Notes: a model not told the origin generated them from the letters alone. A stretch of 64,000 bases of DNA from a virus (IMGVR_UViG_3300034060_000588:1-64000); one strand, 5' to 3'; shown: positions 16,277-26,923, counted from the first letter of the stretch. Program-made: numbers and translations.

Positions 16277-19223
16277 ATACACCTCCAGCGTCAGTTATTA
16301 CCCAACCTTTAGTTGTTACAAGATAGTTTCTCGCTGTTGCTCCAGCACTTGGTGCAATACTATAGTTTGTTGTTTGAGCGTCAAATGTAACACCAGATTG
16401 TAATGAAACACCTAAAGAAGCCCAACCTTGTAATAAACTGTTATAGTTACCGGTTGTTAGTGTTGTACCACCACCTAAAAATTCGGACATAGAGGTTATA
16501 TTTGAGATAGCCCAACTTCCAACATTGTTTATCAATGTAAGGCTTGTACACCCAAATAAGAAAAAATCTAAATTTGTCATTGCTGTAATATTTGGAGTAC
16601 CAATTACAGTGTTTAAATTTAAACTTATGCATTGATAGAAATTATCGGTATCAATAAACCCAATTTGTCCCCAACTTGTAATAGACGTTATTTTTTTCCT
16701 ATCTATAGAATTTGGGTTGCCCGGTCCAAAATTCCAACCGCTAAGTGATCCGCCAGTATTTACACTAATTGTAATTGTGTAAATACCAGGTGTTATGTAT
16801 GTATGTTGTCTATTCGCATAAGACAACGGGCTTGTATTTCCGTCACCCCAATTAATCGTACCATTAGAATATGCGCCAGTTGATGTAAATGGTAATCTTA
16901 CATTATATATGTCTGTTGTTCCAAAACCAGTTAAGTTTGTATTCCAAACCATAACAAATGGTATTGGTATACCAGGTGTTTGAGACGGTGTTGGGGTCAT
17001 TGTTGGGGTCATTGTTGGTGTTAGGGTTGGTGTCATTGTTGGTGTTGGTGGTATATCACACTCAACACAAGAAATATCATAACTTATTAACAAATTGACA
17101 ATAACAGATGAATTAGTTAACTCGTTATACACTTGTGGTTCACAACCTTCTGTTTGTTGACAAAAATTGTAAATTGTCATCATATTATTTTCAATATCAA
17201 AAACAACCTCACCAATCTGACTGTATTCACTAAATAAACTTCTTAAAACATCAATCCAATCTTGTGTTGTTGGGTAATCCCCAATATTTGTTGAGGTGTA
17301 AAAAACATCTTGTTTTGTTACACCATCAACTATAGTTTCAGCCACAAATACGGCGTTATTTAATACACAATTAAAATCGTCTGTTGTTAAAGAATAAAAC
17401 CCTTCATTATATAACTGACTTACAGATCTTTCACCTATAGTTCCATTACTTTCAAAATTTCCTTCACAAACATTATAAATTTGGTAACTAGCGACTTGTT
17501 TAGTTCCGGTTAATTTAACTGTTTTTGTTTTAGAACAAAAAGTACTATCAACAACTTCAATAACATAAGTACCAGCTGTAAGACCAGTAACTTGTGCACC
17601 GACTTGTCCGTTAACATTAGCACTCCAAATATAACCAAATGGTGGCGTACCATCAGTTGGGAAAACTTTTATAACACCATCATTACCCAAACTAGGTTGT
17701 TGTGTGTATGGTATAAAATCAACACCACTTGATTGTGTTATAACAAAATTTTGACTTTGTGAACAACCATCAGCATCTGTTACAATAGCGGTATAAAAAC
17801 CAGCACATAAATTATTATATGTTGTAACTGGTGATGTTGGGAATCCGTCAATTTGATATGAATATGGTAATGTACCACCGGTTGATACAGTAATTTGTAC
17901 TGCACCATTACATAAACCACAAGTTGTACCTGTTGTTGTTACACCGGTAATTGTAAATTTATTAGTATTAGATACCGTTGTTGTTCCCGTATAAGCACAG
18001 CCGCTTCCATTATCAATAGTAAATGTGTAATTTCCTGAAGGTACGTTACTAAATGTTGTGTTTGTTGAATTAACAATACTCTGTTCTGTATTTCCAGACG
18101 CATCAATAAGTGTATATGTGTAAACACCGATTGGTTGACCTCCGTTTACTATAATTTCAATAGTTCCATCTGAACCATTACAATTTGAATTTGTCGTTGT
18201 TACACTACCAAAACTAAATGAGTTTGGTGTTACTAATAAGACGGTGTCTGTTGTTGTACAAAGTCCTGCGTCTGTAACTAAATAGTTAAACAGACCGGAT
18301 GGTAACCCGCTAAACGTATATGTGTCTGAAAAAGAAATTTCAACCGTCCCATTGGATCCTGAATAATAAAATGGTGCCGTACCTCCAGTTACAATAAGTG
18401 TTATTTCACCATCGCTTGTAAAACAACTAGGTGGTTTTGTATTAATACTTACAACACCAATAGGTAATACATAATCAACATCAACAGTTTTTGATAGTGA
18501 GCAACCATCTGAATCGGTGACGGTAACCCCATAACTTCCTGCTGTAAGTCCGGTAATATTATCTGTGGTTGCACTATTGCTCCATAAATAAGTGTATGGT
18601 GGCGTACCAGTTGTTCCGGTAATAAATATTTTTCCAGCCCCAGTGCCTACAACACAACTTGCGTCATTCACAACGTAAAAACCATAATCTAAAGTATTTG
18701 AACTAAAAACAAAAACACTAGCACTCGTACCTGTACATCCCCCACCATCATCTCCGATAAAATAATATCTACCAGGTGTTAAAGGACTTACTGTGTTTAT
18801 TGCGTTTACTGTTTGTCCACTTGAGATGTAACCTAATGTTGTTTCATAGAGTTCATAATATCCACTACCATAAAATGGGTTAAACTCAAACTCAATAATT
18901 CCATTATCTTCACCACAAGTTGTGTGGGTTACATCATTAATCTGTATTGTACTACCAGAAGAAATCGGTATGTTTAAATAGGTTACTGTGGGTGCTGGTG
19001 ATACACAACTATCTTGTATTTCTAATACATATGTACCAGCGGTAAGACCACTAAAATAATATGTTGTTGTTGCTGCCGATGTTGGTAAAAGGCCAGATGA
19101 TGATGTTTCTGATACCGTATATGGTGCTGTACCACCGGTAATTTCAATATATATTTCACCAACCCCAGTACTTGTACAGTCACCGGTTATAAAAAGATCA
19201 TATGTTATAAATCCACATCCCAT
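16275..19223 (-). CDS. giant adhesin: seven SprB-like repeats, PKD-like and DUF285-like C-terminus
   Basis: 982 residues. About seven repeats of roughly 75 residues fill positions 8-545, each with a C-x-G start, a GG-T-x-PY-Y core (TGTPPYTYLWSNSA, TGGTAPFYYSGSNG, TDGTPPFGYIWSAN) and a GLTAGTYVLEIQD-type end. This is the SprB repeat of Bacteroidota surface adhesins. An unrecognised region (about 550-715) precedes a PTMTPTLTPTMTP linker (722-748). A PKD-type segment follows (INWGDGNTSPLSY near 789), and the C-terminus (NITAMTNLDFFLFGCTSL, ISNITSMSEFLGG) matches the DUF285 surface-protein repeat. Start and upstream stop share a base (TAATG). Last gene of the baseplate block, so probably a tail tip or long fibre adhesin. 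Confidence 0.8.
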   Translation of the reverse strand: MGCGFITYDLFITGDCTSTGVGEIYIEITGGTAPYTVSETSSSGLLPTSAATTTYYFSGLTAGTYVLEIQDSCVSPAPTVTYLNIPISSGSTIQINDVTHTTCGEDNGIIEFEFNPFYGSGYYELYETTLGYISSGQTVNAINTVSPLTPGRYYFIGDDGGGCTGTSASVFVFSSNTLDYGFYVVNDASCVVGTGAGKIFITGTTGTPPYTYLWSNSATTDNITGLTAGSYGVTVTDSDGCSLSKTVDVDYVLPIGVVSINTKPPSCFTSDGEITLIVTGGTAPFYYSGSNGTVEISFSDTYTFSGLPSGLFNYLVTDAGLCTTTDTVLLVTPNSFSFGSVTTTNSNCNGSDGTIEIIVNGGQPIGVYTYTLIDASGNTEQSIVNSTNTTFSNVPSGNYTFTIDNGSGCAYTGTTTVSNTNKFTITGVTTTGTTCGLCNGAVQITVSTGGTLPYSYQIDGFPTSPVTTYNNLCAGFYTAIVTDADGCSQSQNFVITQSSGVDFIPYTQQPSLGNDGVIKVFPTDGTPPFGYIWSANVNGQVGAQVTGLTAGTYVIEVVDSTFCSKTKTVKLTGTKQVASYQIYNVCEGNFESNGTIGERSVSQLYNEGFYSLTTDDFNCVLNNAVFVAETIVDGVTKQDVFYTSTNIGDYPTTQDWIDVLRSLFSEYSQIGEVVFDIENNMMTIYNFCQQTEGCEPQVYNELTNSSVIVNLLISYDISCVECDIPPTPTMTPTLTPTMTPTMTPTPSQTPGIPIPFVMVWNTNLTGFGTTDIYNVRLPFTSTGAYSNGTINWGDGNTSPLSYANRQHTYITPGIYTITISVNTGGSLSGWNFGPGNPNSIDRKKITSITSWGQIGFIDTDNFYQCISLNLNTVIGTPNITAMTNLDFFLFGCTSLTLINNVGSWAISNITSMSEFLGGGTTLTTGNYNSLLQGWASLGVSLQSGVTFDAQTTNYSIAPSAGATARNYLVTTKGWVITDAGGV

Positions 19224-22200
19224 TATGCATTGTCTATATCTTGTGCGGCACAGAGAATATCAAAGTCTATACCTATGTTTAGTTCAAAAAGTTGTGTAAT
19301 ATCAATCGGTATACAATTATTATTGTAAACATATACTTTATCACCAATAATATTATAAGAAATTCCATATGTAAGTAAACTAGCTAAAGCACCATTTACC
19401 GAGTTTCTCCAAAGGTCTTCACTTGGTATACTAAAAATTGGGTTTGAGTACCCATATCCGTTGAAAAACTCGTATGAAACTACATTAGTCCCATCTATTC
19501 TAATATCCACGTACCAACTTGTTACTAGTGTGTTATAATCACAACTACTTACATTTTCTAAAGTGTCTAAATATTCGTTCAGTAACGTTGTTAATACATC
19601 ACCAAAAGTTTTAATTTGTGGGTCGTTATCCCAAGGAAATAAATTACATTCAACAACTTGTACTGGGCAGTCAAATGGAAAAATTGATGTCGTTAAAGAA
19701 CAAGGTTTACAAGGTATTGGTATAATTTGACAACCACATTGTCTACGCCAAACAAATTTTTGTCTATGAAATATTGAGTTTTCATATCTTACACCGGTGT
19801 TCCATATTGTTGTTGCCGGTACCATTTGTTCTATTAGTCTAATCCAATAATCACCAAGACCATTCACATAATCAATCATTTTTTGATATGTAAAATCATC
19901 ATTTGGTATATTAACATAAGAATCGGATTCTAAATATTTCCAAAATATGGATTGTAATGTTGGGTATCCACCAGTTTTTCCGTCCGTAATGAATTGTCTA
20001 TTTCTAACATTGATCATATTATGCCAGAAAGTTTGTGCAAACTCAAAAAAGGATTTTTCTCTTGGTTTAGGTATTGATTCTGTCCAGTCTATACCACCTC
20101 TTTGTGGATACGGTGTATATGGGAATGGGTTACATTTTGTTGGTGGTACGTAATTTAAACCTTGTTCTGGTATAGGAAAATTGTATGTTCTAGACATAGA
20201 CCAAACGTCATACAAAAGACCTTGTCCTGGATTCAAGAAAATGTCCACATTTTTAACATTTAGTATTAATTTGTCTTCCTCTGCTCTATAATATGCGGTG
20301 AAACCACCATCACTAGAGTTTCTTATACCAGTATTATTACTATTCCAACTTTTTTTATTATCAAGTGTTTTTCTTATTTTGAACCCCATATTTAAGTATG
20401 GGAAATTTCTATATCTATTCAAATATTCTTCCCCATAATTAAATGGTTGTAATTTTGTTTGATATGTTGGGTTATCACCAGTAAAAACACTTACAGTTGG
20501 GTCAAATTCCGCTGGCATTCTGTGTTGGGGTGTTGATTCAAACCAACCACCACCAATCTGGAAAAAGTAATCTTCGGTTACTCTTGGCATACTAGGATAA
20601 CCAAATCTATCTATTGGGTAGTCAACTCTAAGCGTTGTAATATCTTCTATAATTGGCGATGTTGTAAATCCTGTATATGGAACACCAAAAATTGTATAGA
20701 CATCTGTTGGGTCAATAACTGACACTTCATCAACATATGTTCCTGCTGATATTTTTGTAAATCTTGACTCAAATTGATTTATATTAATTTTTTGGTCGGC
20801 AACATAAACATATTCGTTAAACTCAACTAGAGCTTCCGGAGCACCAACAAGTCGTAATAATATCTCAATTGATTTTCTAGTACCTTTTGATTTAAATAAA
20901 AAGGCGGAGTTCATTATTAAATTTCTATAAAACTGGAAGTTCAACTCATCTGGTGTTTGTCCGACTGGTAATCCTTCAAATTCATTTGTCCCTTGTTGAA
21001 AAAGGGATGTTAGTAGTTGTTCGTCACTTATTGGTGATATATTAGTATTCCACCCTAAAGTTTGTGCTAAATTTTTAAGTAGTTGTGATGGAACGTCATT
21101 ACCCACATTATAATTAACCGAGTTCATATTAGCTAAAGAAATGATAAACTTTCTTGTTTCATCAAAACTTCTACCATATATTTGTAATACTTTTTCTATT
21201 TTTTGATCCGGTGTGTCAAATTCTTTTAAAGCACCGGTCGTTAAAAACCTAGATATTAAATTTGTTCTATACTCATCTAAACTAGCACCAATATCATTTA
21301 GTTTATTAAGATAATTGGTAAAATATTGTGTCTTAATGTCTAAATTCCACTGATTTGTCGTAGGAAATGTTGCAAACTCTTTAGTAAACACAAAATTTCC
21401 TAATTCATCTTCAATTGTTTTGTTAAAAAATGCTGTATATTTTGGTACAATGTTTCTATTTAATAAAAATCTTTCAACCTCATCAAGGTCGTTTGAAAAG
21501 ACTTCATTTACGTGTAACTCTTGTGGTCTAATTAGTAAGTTGTCGGTAGATATTGTGTTGTACCCAAATGGTCTTCCTGTAACATAAAGACTCATAACAG
21601 TATCAGTGTCCTCAACACCAGAAAAAAACGTGATTGGGTACTCAACACCATTAATAAACAAAGAATAATTTTTATATTCTACGGTAAAGTTTCTTAACCT
21701 AGAGGTCTCAATTTCTTTTAATTCAATGTTCCTAGTTGAGTTTGTACTATAATCAATGTCAAAAGGGTTTACAATAGAACTCAAATTAACTTCAAAATAC
21801 GTTTCATCGTTAACCTGATTATAAAAAATGTTTTTTGCTGTTTCTTGTGATATAAAATTTGGTAAAACATTATTTATTTCTAACCCAGCTGGAAAAAAAT
21901 TAATTATTCGTGTAACTGAAGCTGACAATCTTTTACTCAATGACCCAAATAATGCAAAATTTGTAATTTCACTTAAATCAAAATTTGGGTAAACTTTTAA
22001 ATTTTTTGCACTATCTATTCTAGACTGTAATAAAGTGTCAATACTCATAGAGTCTAAACTAATCGGTTCTGAAAATGTACCAATATTAAATGTCCTATTA
22101 GTTTTTTCAGTAATAGATGTTGTAAACTGAAAATTTCCTTGGGTAAAACCTCCCCCATCAACTATTTGGAAACCAACTAGATTGTCTGAAAAAGAGCCTT

Positions 22201-22243
22201 GGCCGCTGGCTTGTGGTGGACACGTATATTTAGTTATTGCCAT
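19223..22243 (-). CDS. large baseplate or tail structural protein, 1006 aa
   Basis: Unrecognised by family, but its place between gp6/gp25-type baseplate genes and the terminal adhesin, and its coupling to both neighbours by TAATG overlaps, makes it a structural baseplate or fibre-connecting protein. The N-terminal 400 residues are mixed alpha/beta. A helical segment near 440-470 (LIMNSAFLFKSKGTRKSIEI then LLRLVGAPEALVEFNEY) looks like a conserved core, and the C-terminal quarter contains several cysteines (RQCGCQIIPIPCKPC near 845). No signal peptide or membrane segment. A counterpart of T4 gp7, gp10 or the proximal fibre cannot be told apart from sequence alone. Confidence 0.6.
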   Translation of the reverse strand: MAITKYTCPPQASGQGSFSDNLVGFQIVDGGGFTQGNFQFTTSITEKTNRTFNIGTFSEPISLDSMSIDTLLQSRIDSAKNLKVYPNFDLSEITNFALFGSLSKRLSASVTRIINFFPAGLEINNVLPNFISQETAKNIFYNQVNDETYFEVNLSSIVNPFDIDYSTNSTRNIELKEIETSRLRNFTVEYKNYSLFINGVEYPITFFSGVEDTDTVMSLYVTGRPFGYNTISTDNLLIRPQELHVNEVFSNDLDEVERFLLNRNIVPKYTAFFNKTIEDELGNFVFTKEFATFPTTNQWNLDIKTQYFTNYLNKLNDIGASLDEYRTNLISRFLTTGALKEFDTPDQKIEKVLQIYGRSFDETRKFIISLANMNSVNYNVGNDVPSQLLKNLAQTLGWNTNISPISDEQLLTSLFQQGTNEFEGLPVGQTPDELNFQFYRNLIMNSAFLFKSKGTRKSIEILLRLVGAPEALVEFNEYVYVADQKININQFESRFTKISAGTYVDEVSVIDPTDVYTIFGVPYTGFTTSPIIEDITTLRVDYPIDRFGYPSMPRVTEDYFFQIGGGWFESTPQHRMPAEFDPTVSVFTGDNPTYQTKLQPFNYGEEYLNRYRNFPYLNMGFKIRKTLDNKKSWNSNNTGIRNSSDGGFTAYYRAEEDKLILNVKNVDIFLNPGQGLLYDVWSMSRTYNFPIPEQGLNYVPPTKCNPFPYTPYPQRGGIDWTESIPKPREKSFFEFAQTFWHNMINVRNRQFITDGKTGGYPTLQSIFWKYLESDSYVNIPNDDFTYQKMIDYVNGLGDYWIRLIEQMVPATTIWNTGVRYENSIFHRQKFVWRRQCGCQIIPIPCKPCSLTTSIFPFDCPVQVVECNLFPWDNDPQIKTFGDVLTTLLNEYLDTLENVSSCDYNTLVTSWYVDIRIDGTNVVSYEFFNGYGYSNPIFSIPSEDLWRNSVNGALASLLTYGISYNIIGDKVYVYNNNCIPIDITQLFELNIGIDFDILCAAQDIDNA

Positions 22244-23151
22244 TATCCGGTTATATTTGTAAAGTTTTTACTAAAGTCTATATTGTTACCTCTATCTTGT
22301 CTTACTTCATATAATAAGTCATTAAATTGATCTTTAATTTCATATAAGTTGTATTGTTTGTAGATATTGTTATCAGAATCGTAAATTGTGTAAATACCAT
22401 CATCAATTGACTTGGTTTGATTACCGTAAAGAGCAATGGCAAGGGTTGAGATGTCGTGTTCAGCAATTTCAATTTCTGTTGTAATCGGATTAAAAAATGT
22501 GTTTGTAATTATTATATTTTGATTTGGTTGACCAATAAATGGTGTTGCGTTTGCTTTATTTGTTGGTGACGAAGATGGTGAAAGGGTACAAAACATCAAA
22601 TTAGTTTGAGTTTCAACATATCTATATCTTATATTCTGTTGAATGCTATTTGTTACGTTCGTTGTTACTGGTTCACAGTAAAACGATGAGGTGACAATTC
22701 TAAAGAAATTTGGTATCTTTGTTCCGTCTGAATTTAAATATTCCACTCTAAACCCAACAAGACCTTGGTTTGTAAATTTATTTAAAAATTGTGTTGGTAC
22801 ATTATTTAAATCAATAACAATACCTTTTACATTTGGTAATGATAATAAAACACCACAATCAGTGATTGATGTTCTAATTTCTGCCGGTCTAATATATAAT
22901 GTGTATATACCTAATTTATTAAATTGATCTACTGGTAGTCTCAAGTTATAAAGACCCCCAAGTATTTCAACACCACTATTGCCACCAGTTTCATTATTAT
23001 GAAAATATGGTCTCAAAACCGTACTTGCGTCCAGTTTTGTTAATACAAAGCTAGTTGTTTCGTCTCTTGATGGGGTATAATTTAATATTATTTCCACATC
23101 ATCTGGACTAACATCTGAAGGTCGTATCGTTCCGTAATTACCTATTGCCAC
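22243..23151 (-). CDS. baseplate-block structural protein, 302 aa
   Basis: Unrecognised, beta-rich and without Cys motifs apart from a few single cysteines. It begins MAIGNYGTIRPSDVSPDDVEI, and the middle contains LYIRPAEIRTSITDCGVLLS. It is coupled to the next gene through TAATG and preceded by an ACTATTTAT motif about 28 bases upstream of its ATG, so it may head a transcript with the 1006- and 982-residue genes. Role in the baseplate is inferred from context. Confidence 0.6.
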   Translation of the reverse strand: MAIGNYGTIRPSDVSPDDVEIILNYTPSRDETTSFVLTKLDASTVLRPYFHNNETGGNSGVEILGGLYNLRLPVDQFNKLGIYTLYIRPAEIRTSITDCGVLLSLPNVKGIVIDLNNVPTQFLNKFTNQGLVGFRVEYLNSDGTKIPNFFRIVTSSFYCEPVTTNVTNSIQQNIRYRYVETQTNLMFCTLSPSSSPTNKANATPFIGQPNQNIIITNTFFNPITTEIEIAEHDISTLAIALYGNQTKSIDDGIYTIYDSDNNIYKQYNLYEIKDQFNDLLYEVRQDRGNNIDFSKNFTNITG

Positions 23152-23188
23152 AAATTAATATTTAACAATTTTATTTTATTATAAATAG

Positions 23189-24364
23189 TTAAAGGTCGCT
23201 TTTTTCAACCTTGAAAAACTTATATCCGTATTTTTCTAAATCACCTAAATTATCTACTTCCCCAATTCTTTCAAATGTTTCAAGTACTGATGTTTTACCA
23301 CGTTCAACAAACACATTACTCAATATTTGTGGTTGATCTATGATATTCATAAGTGCCTCATTTTTTGTAATAGCAGTCATTATCAAATTATCACTGGTAA
23401 AACCAGATGAATATGTGAGATAGATTGTTGTACCGTCTTCATAATCATAGTAATCAATATTATTAATTGTATAGGCAGTGTAGTCAAGTGTTGGGTCTGG
23501 TGTATAAACAATACCTACACATCCAGAAGATCCGGTAACGGGTATTCCGGGTTTAAATTTACCACCTAAAAGTGAGTATTTAGGTCCATATTGTTCCAAA
23601 TCATTTATTGCTGATTGAGTATAACCAGAAATAGCATAAGGAACTGTTGTGTACCCTGACGAGAAAAAATCATTTAGATTTGTATTTGAGTCTCCAGTAA
23701 AAATGTAGTCGTAACTTACTGGTGTTGCACTCCAACTACCAATATTTGGTGTAAAAAACGCAGTTCCTTCTGGGTTAAAAATCGTAACGTTTGTAAATGG
23801 TACTGTTACGGTCTTTGTTATTGTTGATACACCCCAAGGTGAGTTAGCATAAAACGTAATTTCGTATTGTCCAGGTGAAAGTGGGTATGTGTGTGTTGTC
23901 GACGATGTTGTTAATGTTTGTAATGGTGATCCGTCGCCCCAATCTATTTTATATGTTGTTAAACTTAAAAATTTTAAATATTCAGTTTCAGATGTGTTAT
24001 AAAATATATATGTATATGGTGTTGAGGTGTCAGCACTAAATAAAAAGTTTTTCATTAGTGAAGACTGGAGTACCGCACCGTCAAAAACAGAATAATAACC
24101 AATATCAATCGCTGTTTGTGTAAATAAAATCGGTATTGTAAGACCGGTTAATAAAGATGTACCACCAGTTCCACCGCTAAGTATATCTGTTAAACCAGAA
24201 TAATACCCTGTTGTGCCGGTTATTGTTTCTATTGTTGTTGCAGTTATTGGGCAACACTCATCAATATCATAATACGTATTTGTCCCAGCCGTGTATGGTA
24301 CACGAACAATATCAGAAAGTAAATTTCCTGGTGATACTTTAAAGTAATATCTTTGTTCTTCCAT
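23189..24364 (-). CDS. structural protein with PKD-like domain, 391 aa
   Basis: Contains a PKD-type beta-sandwich at about 140-205: TYKIDWGDGSPLQTL with the W-G-D-G core, then HTYPLSPGQYEITFYANS. The N-terminal region is rich in Thr and Gly (TITGTTGYYSGLTDILSGG). The C-terminal part ends in a short helical segment (TFERIGEVDNLGDLEKYGY). PKD domains mediate protein or carbohydrate contacts on surfaces; here the domain probably decorates a baseplate or fibre. Its start lies 1 base from the next upstream gene's stop. Confidence 0.65.
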   Translation of the reverse strand: MEEQRYYFKVSPGNLLSDIVRVPYTAGTNTYYDIDECCPITATTIETITGTTGYYSGLTDILSGGTGGTSLLTGLTIPILFTQTAIDIGYYSVFDGAVLQSSLMKNFLFSADTSTPYTYIFYNTSETEYLKFLSLTTYKIDWGDGSPLQTLTTSSTTHTYPLSPGQYEITFYANSPWGVSTITKTVTVPFTNVTIFNPEGTAFFTPNIGSWSATPVSYDYIFTGDSNTNLNDFFSSGYTTVPYAISGYTQSAINDLEQYGPKYSLLGGKFKPGIPVTGSSGCVGIVYTPDPTLDYTAYTINNIDYYDYEDGTTIYLTYSSGFTSDNLIMTAITKNEALMNIIDQPQILSNVFVERGKTSVLETFERIGEVDNLGDLEKYGYKFFKVEKSDL

Positions 24365-24365
24365 T

Positions 24366-25193
24366 TTATGGGTTTACGTATTCATACCAAACAATCGGTG
24401 TTCCATTAACACCAACTACTTGAGTAGGGTTTATTGTGCTAAAAGTCTGATAAGTTTTTGTGTTATAATCTAATTTTACTCTATAATAGAAATAATCGTC
24501 AGAATTAAATGTAAACAAACTTGGTGTGAATGGTGTTATTTGAGGTCTATTCATCATTCTTATAAAATTACCCGTTCTTCCATTAAAAAATTTGGCGCTC
24601 ATATAAAATTCATCAATATCAATATAGTTTCTATCTCTTAACCAATATATAAAAAACCCTTCTTTATCACCCAAATAATCTAAACTAAATTTAGGTTTTC
24701 TTATATTAACATTTGTTACAATCGCAGATAAATTTACGTTTTGAAATTCCCCTTGTTGTACCGGCAATATTATTGAGAAATATATGTTTTGTGTTACATC
24801 GTTGGGCGTGTCATAAAAGTCTAGTTTGAAGAAGGATTTTGTAAAAGGTTTTCTAAAATAGTAGATTTCTGGTGTTGTAAACCCTAAATTAAGGTATGTA
24901 TCGTCCCAATTTGATGTTGTTACCGTTGCGGCAGTTATTGGTAGTGAATAATTATAAAAATTAAATTCATAGTTTATGTTTGTTTTTGTTCTTAAATTTA
25001 CATCAAGATATTCTTGGTGTGCAAATCTACAAATTTCAAAATCATTTGCGATTCCAATAATTTCTTCTAAAATAGTTTTTTGGTATTCATCAATACTATC
25101 GTCTTTACCTGTAAAATCCCATTTCATTTCAATTGGGATGTTAAGATATTTTTCGTTATTATTTGGTACTATTCTGTATTTATTCACACTCAT
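24366..25193 (-). CDS. baseplate-block structural protein, 275 aa
   Basis: Unrecognised, aromatic-rich beta protein (NYEFNFYNYSLPITAATV, YDTPNDVTQNIYFSIILP). It overlaps the upstream 580-residue gene by 14 bases and the downstream gene follows after 1 base, consistent with a tightly coupled structural operon. No domain, motif or membrane segment could be assigned. Confidence 0.55.
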   Translation of the reverse strand: MSVNKYRIVPNNNEKYLNIPIEMKWDFTGKDDSIDEYQKTILEEIIGIANDFEICRFAHQEYLDVNLRTKTNINYEFNFYNYSLPITAATVTTSNWDDTYLNLGFTTPEIYYFRKPFTKSFFKLDFYDTPNDVTQNIYFSIILPVQQGEFQNVNLSAIVTNVNIRKPKFSLDYLGDKEGFFIYWLRDRNYIDIDEFYMSAKFFNGRTGNFIRMMNRPQITPFTPSLFTFNSDDYFYYRVKLDYNTKTYQTFSTINPTQVVGVNGTPIVWYEYVNP

Positions 25194-26922
25194 CTACTGT
25201 AGGTTCTGCTATTGTTGTTATATTAGGATTATTAATGTTTGATCCTTCTGGTATAATTCTAAATGTGTAATTTTCATATGGGTAATGTGCATCATTTAAA
25301 AAAGGATAATCAACCCCTCTACCTAAATCGTCTATAAAACCATAATCATAAATATCTCTCCATAAAAATCCATTGGATAGGTTTGAATAAAAAGAATATG
25401 CTGGTATGTTATATAGTCCATCCGGAATTAAGGTTTCAATATAATCTGAAAATATCTTAATTGTTAATGGTTGGTGTGGGTAATAAAAATAACCGAGATT
25501 ATTGGTTAAATTTGTTTTCAGATCAAACCAAGTTGGGTTAAATGTTATTTTATGGTTATATCTAGATACAACCCGTTCTAATTGTTCATAACTGTTCCAC
25601 TCACAAAAATCACCATCCATTGTATTCCCAGAAACAAAATTATTTGTATAAACAAATGGTCCTTGAGTTGGTGTAACGTTACTAAAATATGATGTTGTAG
25701 GATATGTTGTATTTGACAATGAGTTGCCCCACCAAGGATTTGGGTTACCTAAATATAATGGTTGATTAAATTCCCAACCTTGTTTTAGTGGGTTTGTCCA
25801 ACCAAAATAACCCTTCCAAATTACAGTAAAATAAAGTGACGATACTGGTCTTTTTTGATTATCTATGAGGTTTGAAATATCAATGTCGGTATTAAAACTC
25901 AAATTATACGCCCTTGTTATGTCTTTTAAAGACATTCTTTCCTTATTGTTTGGTGTTAAGACGGCTAGTTCTTTTTTATATTTTGTTTTATATATAATTT
26001 CTTCAAACCCAGTTTTGTTTACAACCGCGTCTTCAAGGTTAGTTAATAACTTATGTCTTCTAACATAATATTCCGACACAGTTTCGGGATTTTTTGGATT
26101 AACAATTCTTTTAAACGTTCCTTGTTGGTTTGTTAAAAATGTTGTTCCGGTATAACCAAAATTTGTAAGATTAAAAACATATTCTTCACTATCAAAACCA
26201 CTATTACCTAAACTTGTGACTTGAAAGTATGTATCTCCGTTATAATTTGTTGACAATTCTACCCAGTCGTATAGATTAAGTCCGTGTTTAACTGGACATC
26301 TAAACTGGATCACGTTTTGATTTTGTTCACTACCAATATCAATAATATGTGGTATGCCGTCTAGGGCTGTCCAATACCAAGAAGCATTTGTGACCTCATC
26401 AATTATAAACAAATCTTTGTTGTAATCATTTTCAAATGGGTATGACATATAATATGTCCAATTATACGTTGTAGCACTCTTATTTACGAAATATAGGTGT
26501 GGTGATGTCGCACCTATGTTGGTTGTGTAACCACCAATATTATTATCTTCTCTAATAAAATCAAATTCCCATGCTTGTGGGTTGCCGTCCCAAGCAATTG
26601 TTGTTGGTGTTGCGGCGGTAATTTGGTTTATTTGATTTTGTATTGCATTTGTGTAATACAAATTATTTTTAAATGGTAAGTAATTTGTGGATCCAGTATA
26701 AGAATTTTCAAAAACAATACTAAATTTTGCCGAAGGTCTAAAAATCGTTGATTTTTGTCTTTCGTTGTTATATACAACGGCTAAATCAACGTCAGCGCTC
26801 CTATCAAGTTCATATAGGTCTTTACCTTGTTGTTCTAATGAAACATCAATGGTCGTATCCGTATCAATGCTCACCGCATTTTTTTCAGAACCTAAAATTA
26901 TTGTTGTTTGATCTATCTTCAT
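25180..26922 (-). CDS. baseplate-block structural protein, 580 aa
   Basis: Unrecognised structural protein beginning MKIDQTTIILGSEKNAVSID. It is rich in Tyr, Asn and Trp (NTYPTTSYFSNVTPTQGP, WFDLKTNLTNNLGYFYYP), typical of extended phage baseplate or fibre proteins. Its ATG follows the stop of the 1850-residue gene after a single base. Assigned by context only. Confidence 0.55.
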   Translation of the reverse strand: MKIDQTTIILGSEKNAVSIDTDTTIDVSLEQQGKDLYELDRSADVDLAVVYNNERQKSTIFRPSAKFSIVFENSYTGSTNYLPFKNNLYYTNAIQNQINQITAATPTTIAWDGNPQAWEFDFIREDNNIGGYTTNIGATSPHLYFVNKSATTYNWTYYMSYPFENDYNKDLFIIDEVTNASWYWTALDGIPHIIDIGSEQNQNVIQFRCPVKHGLNLYDWVELSTNYNGDTYFQVTSLGNSGFDSEEYVFNLTNFGYTGTTFLTNQQGTFKRIVNPKNPETVSEYYVRRHKLLTNLEDAVVNKTGFEEIIYKTKYKKELAVLTPNNKERMSLKDITRAYNLSFNTDIDISNLIDNQKRPVSSLYFTVIWKGYFGWTNPLKQGWEFNQPLYLGNPNPWWGNSLSNTTYPTTSYFSNVTPTQGPFVYTNNFVSGNTMDGDFCEWNSYEQLERVVSRYNHKITFNPTWFDLKTNLTNNLGYFYYPHQPLTIKIFSDYIETLIPDGLYNIPAYSFYSNLSNGFLWRDIYDYGFIDDLGRGVDYPFLNDAHYPYENYTFRIIPEGSNINNPNITTIAEPTVDECE

Positions 26923-26923
26923 C

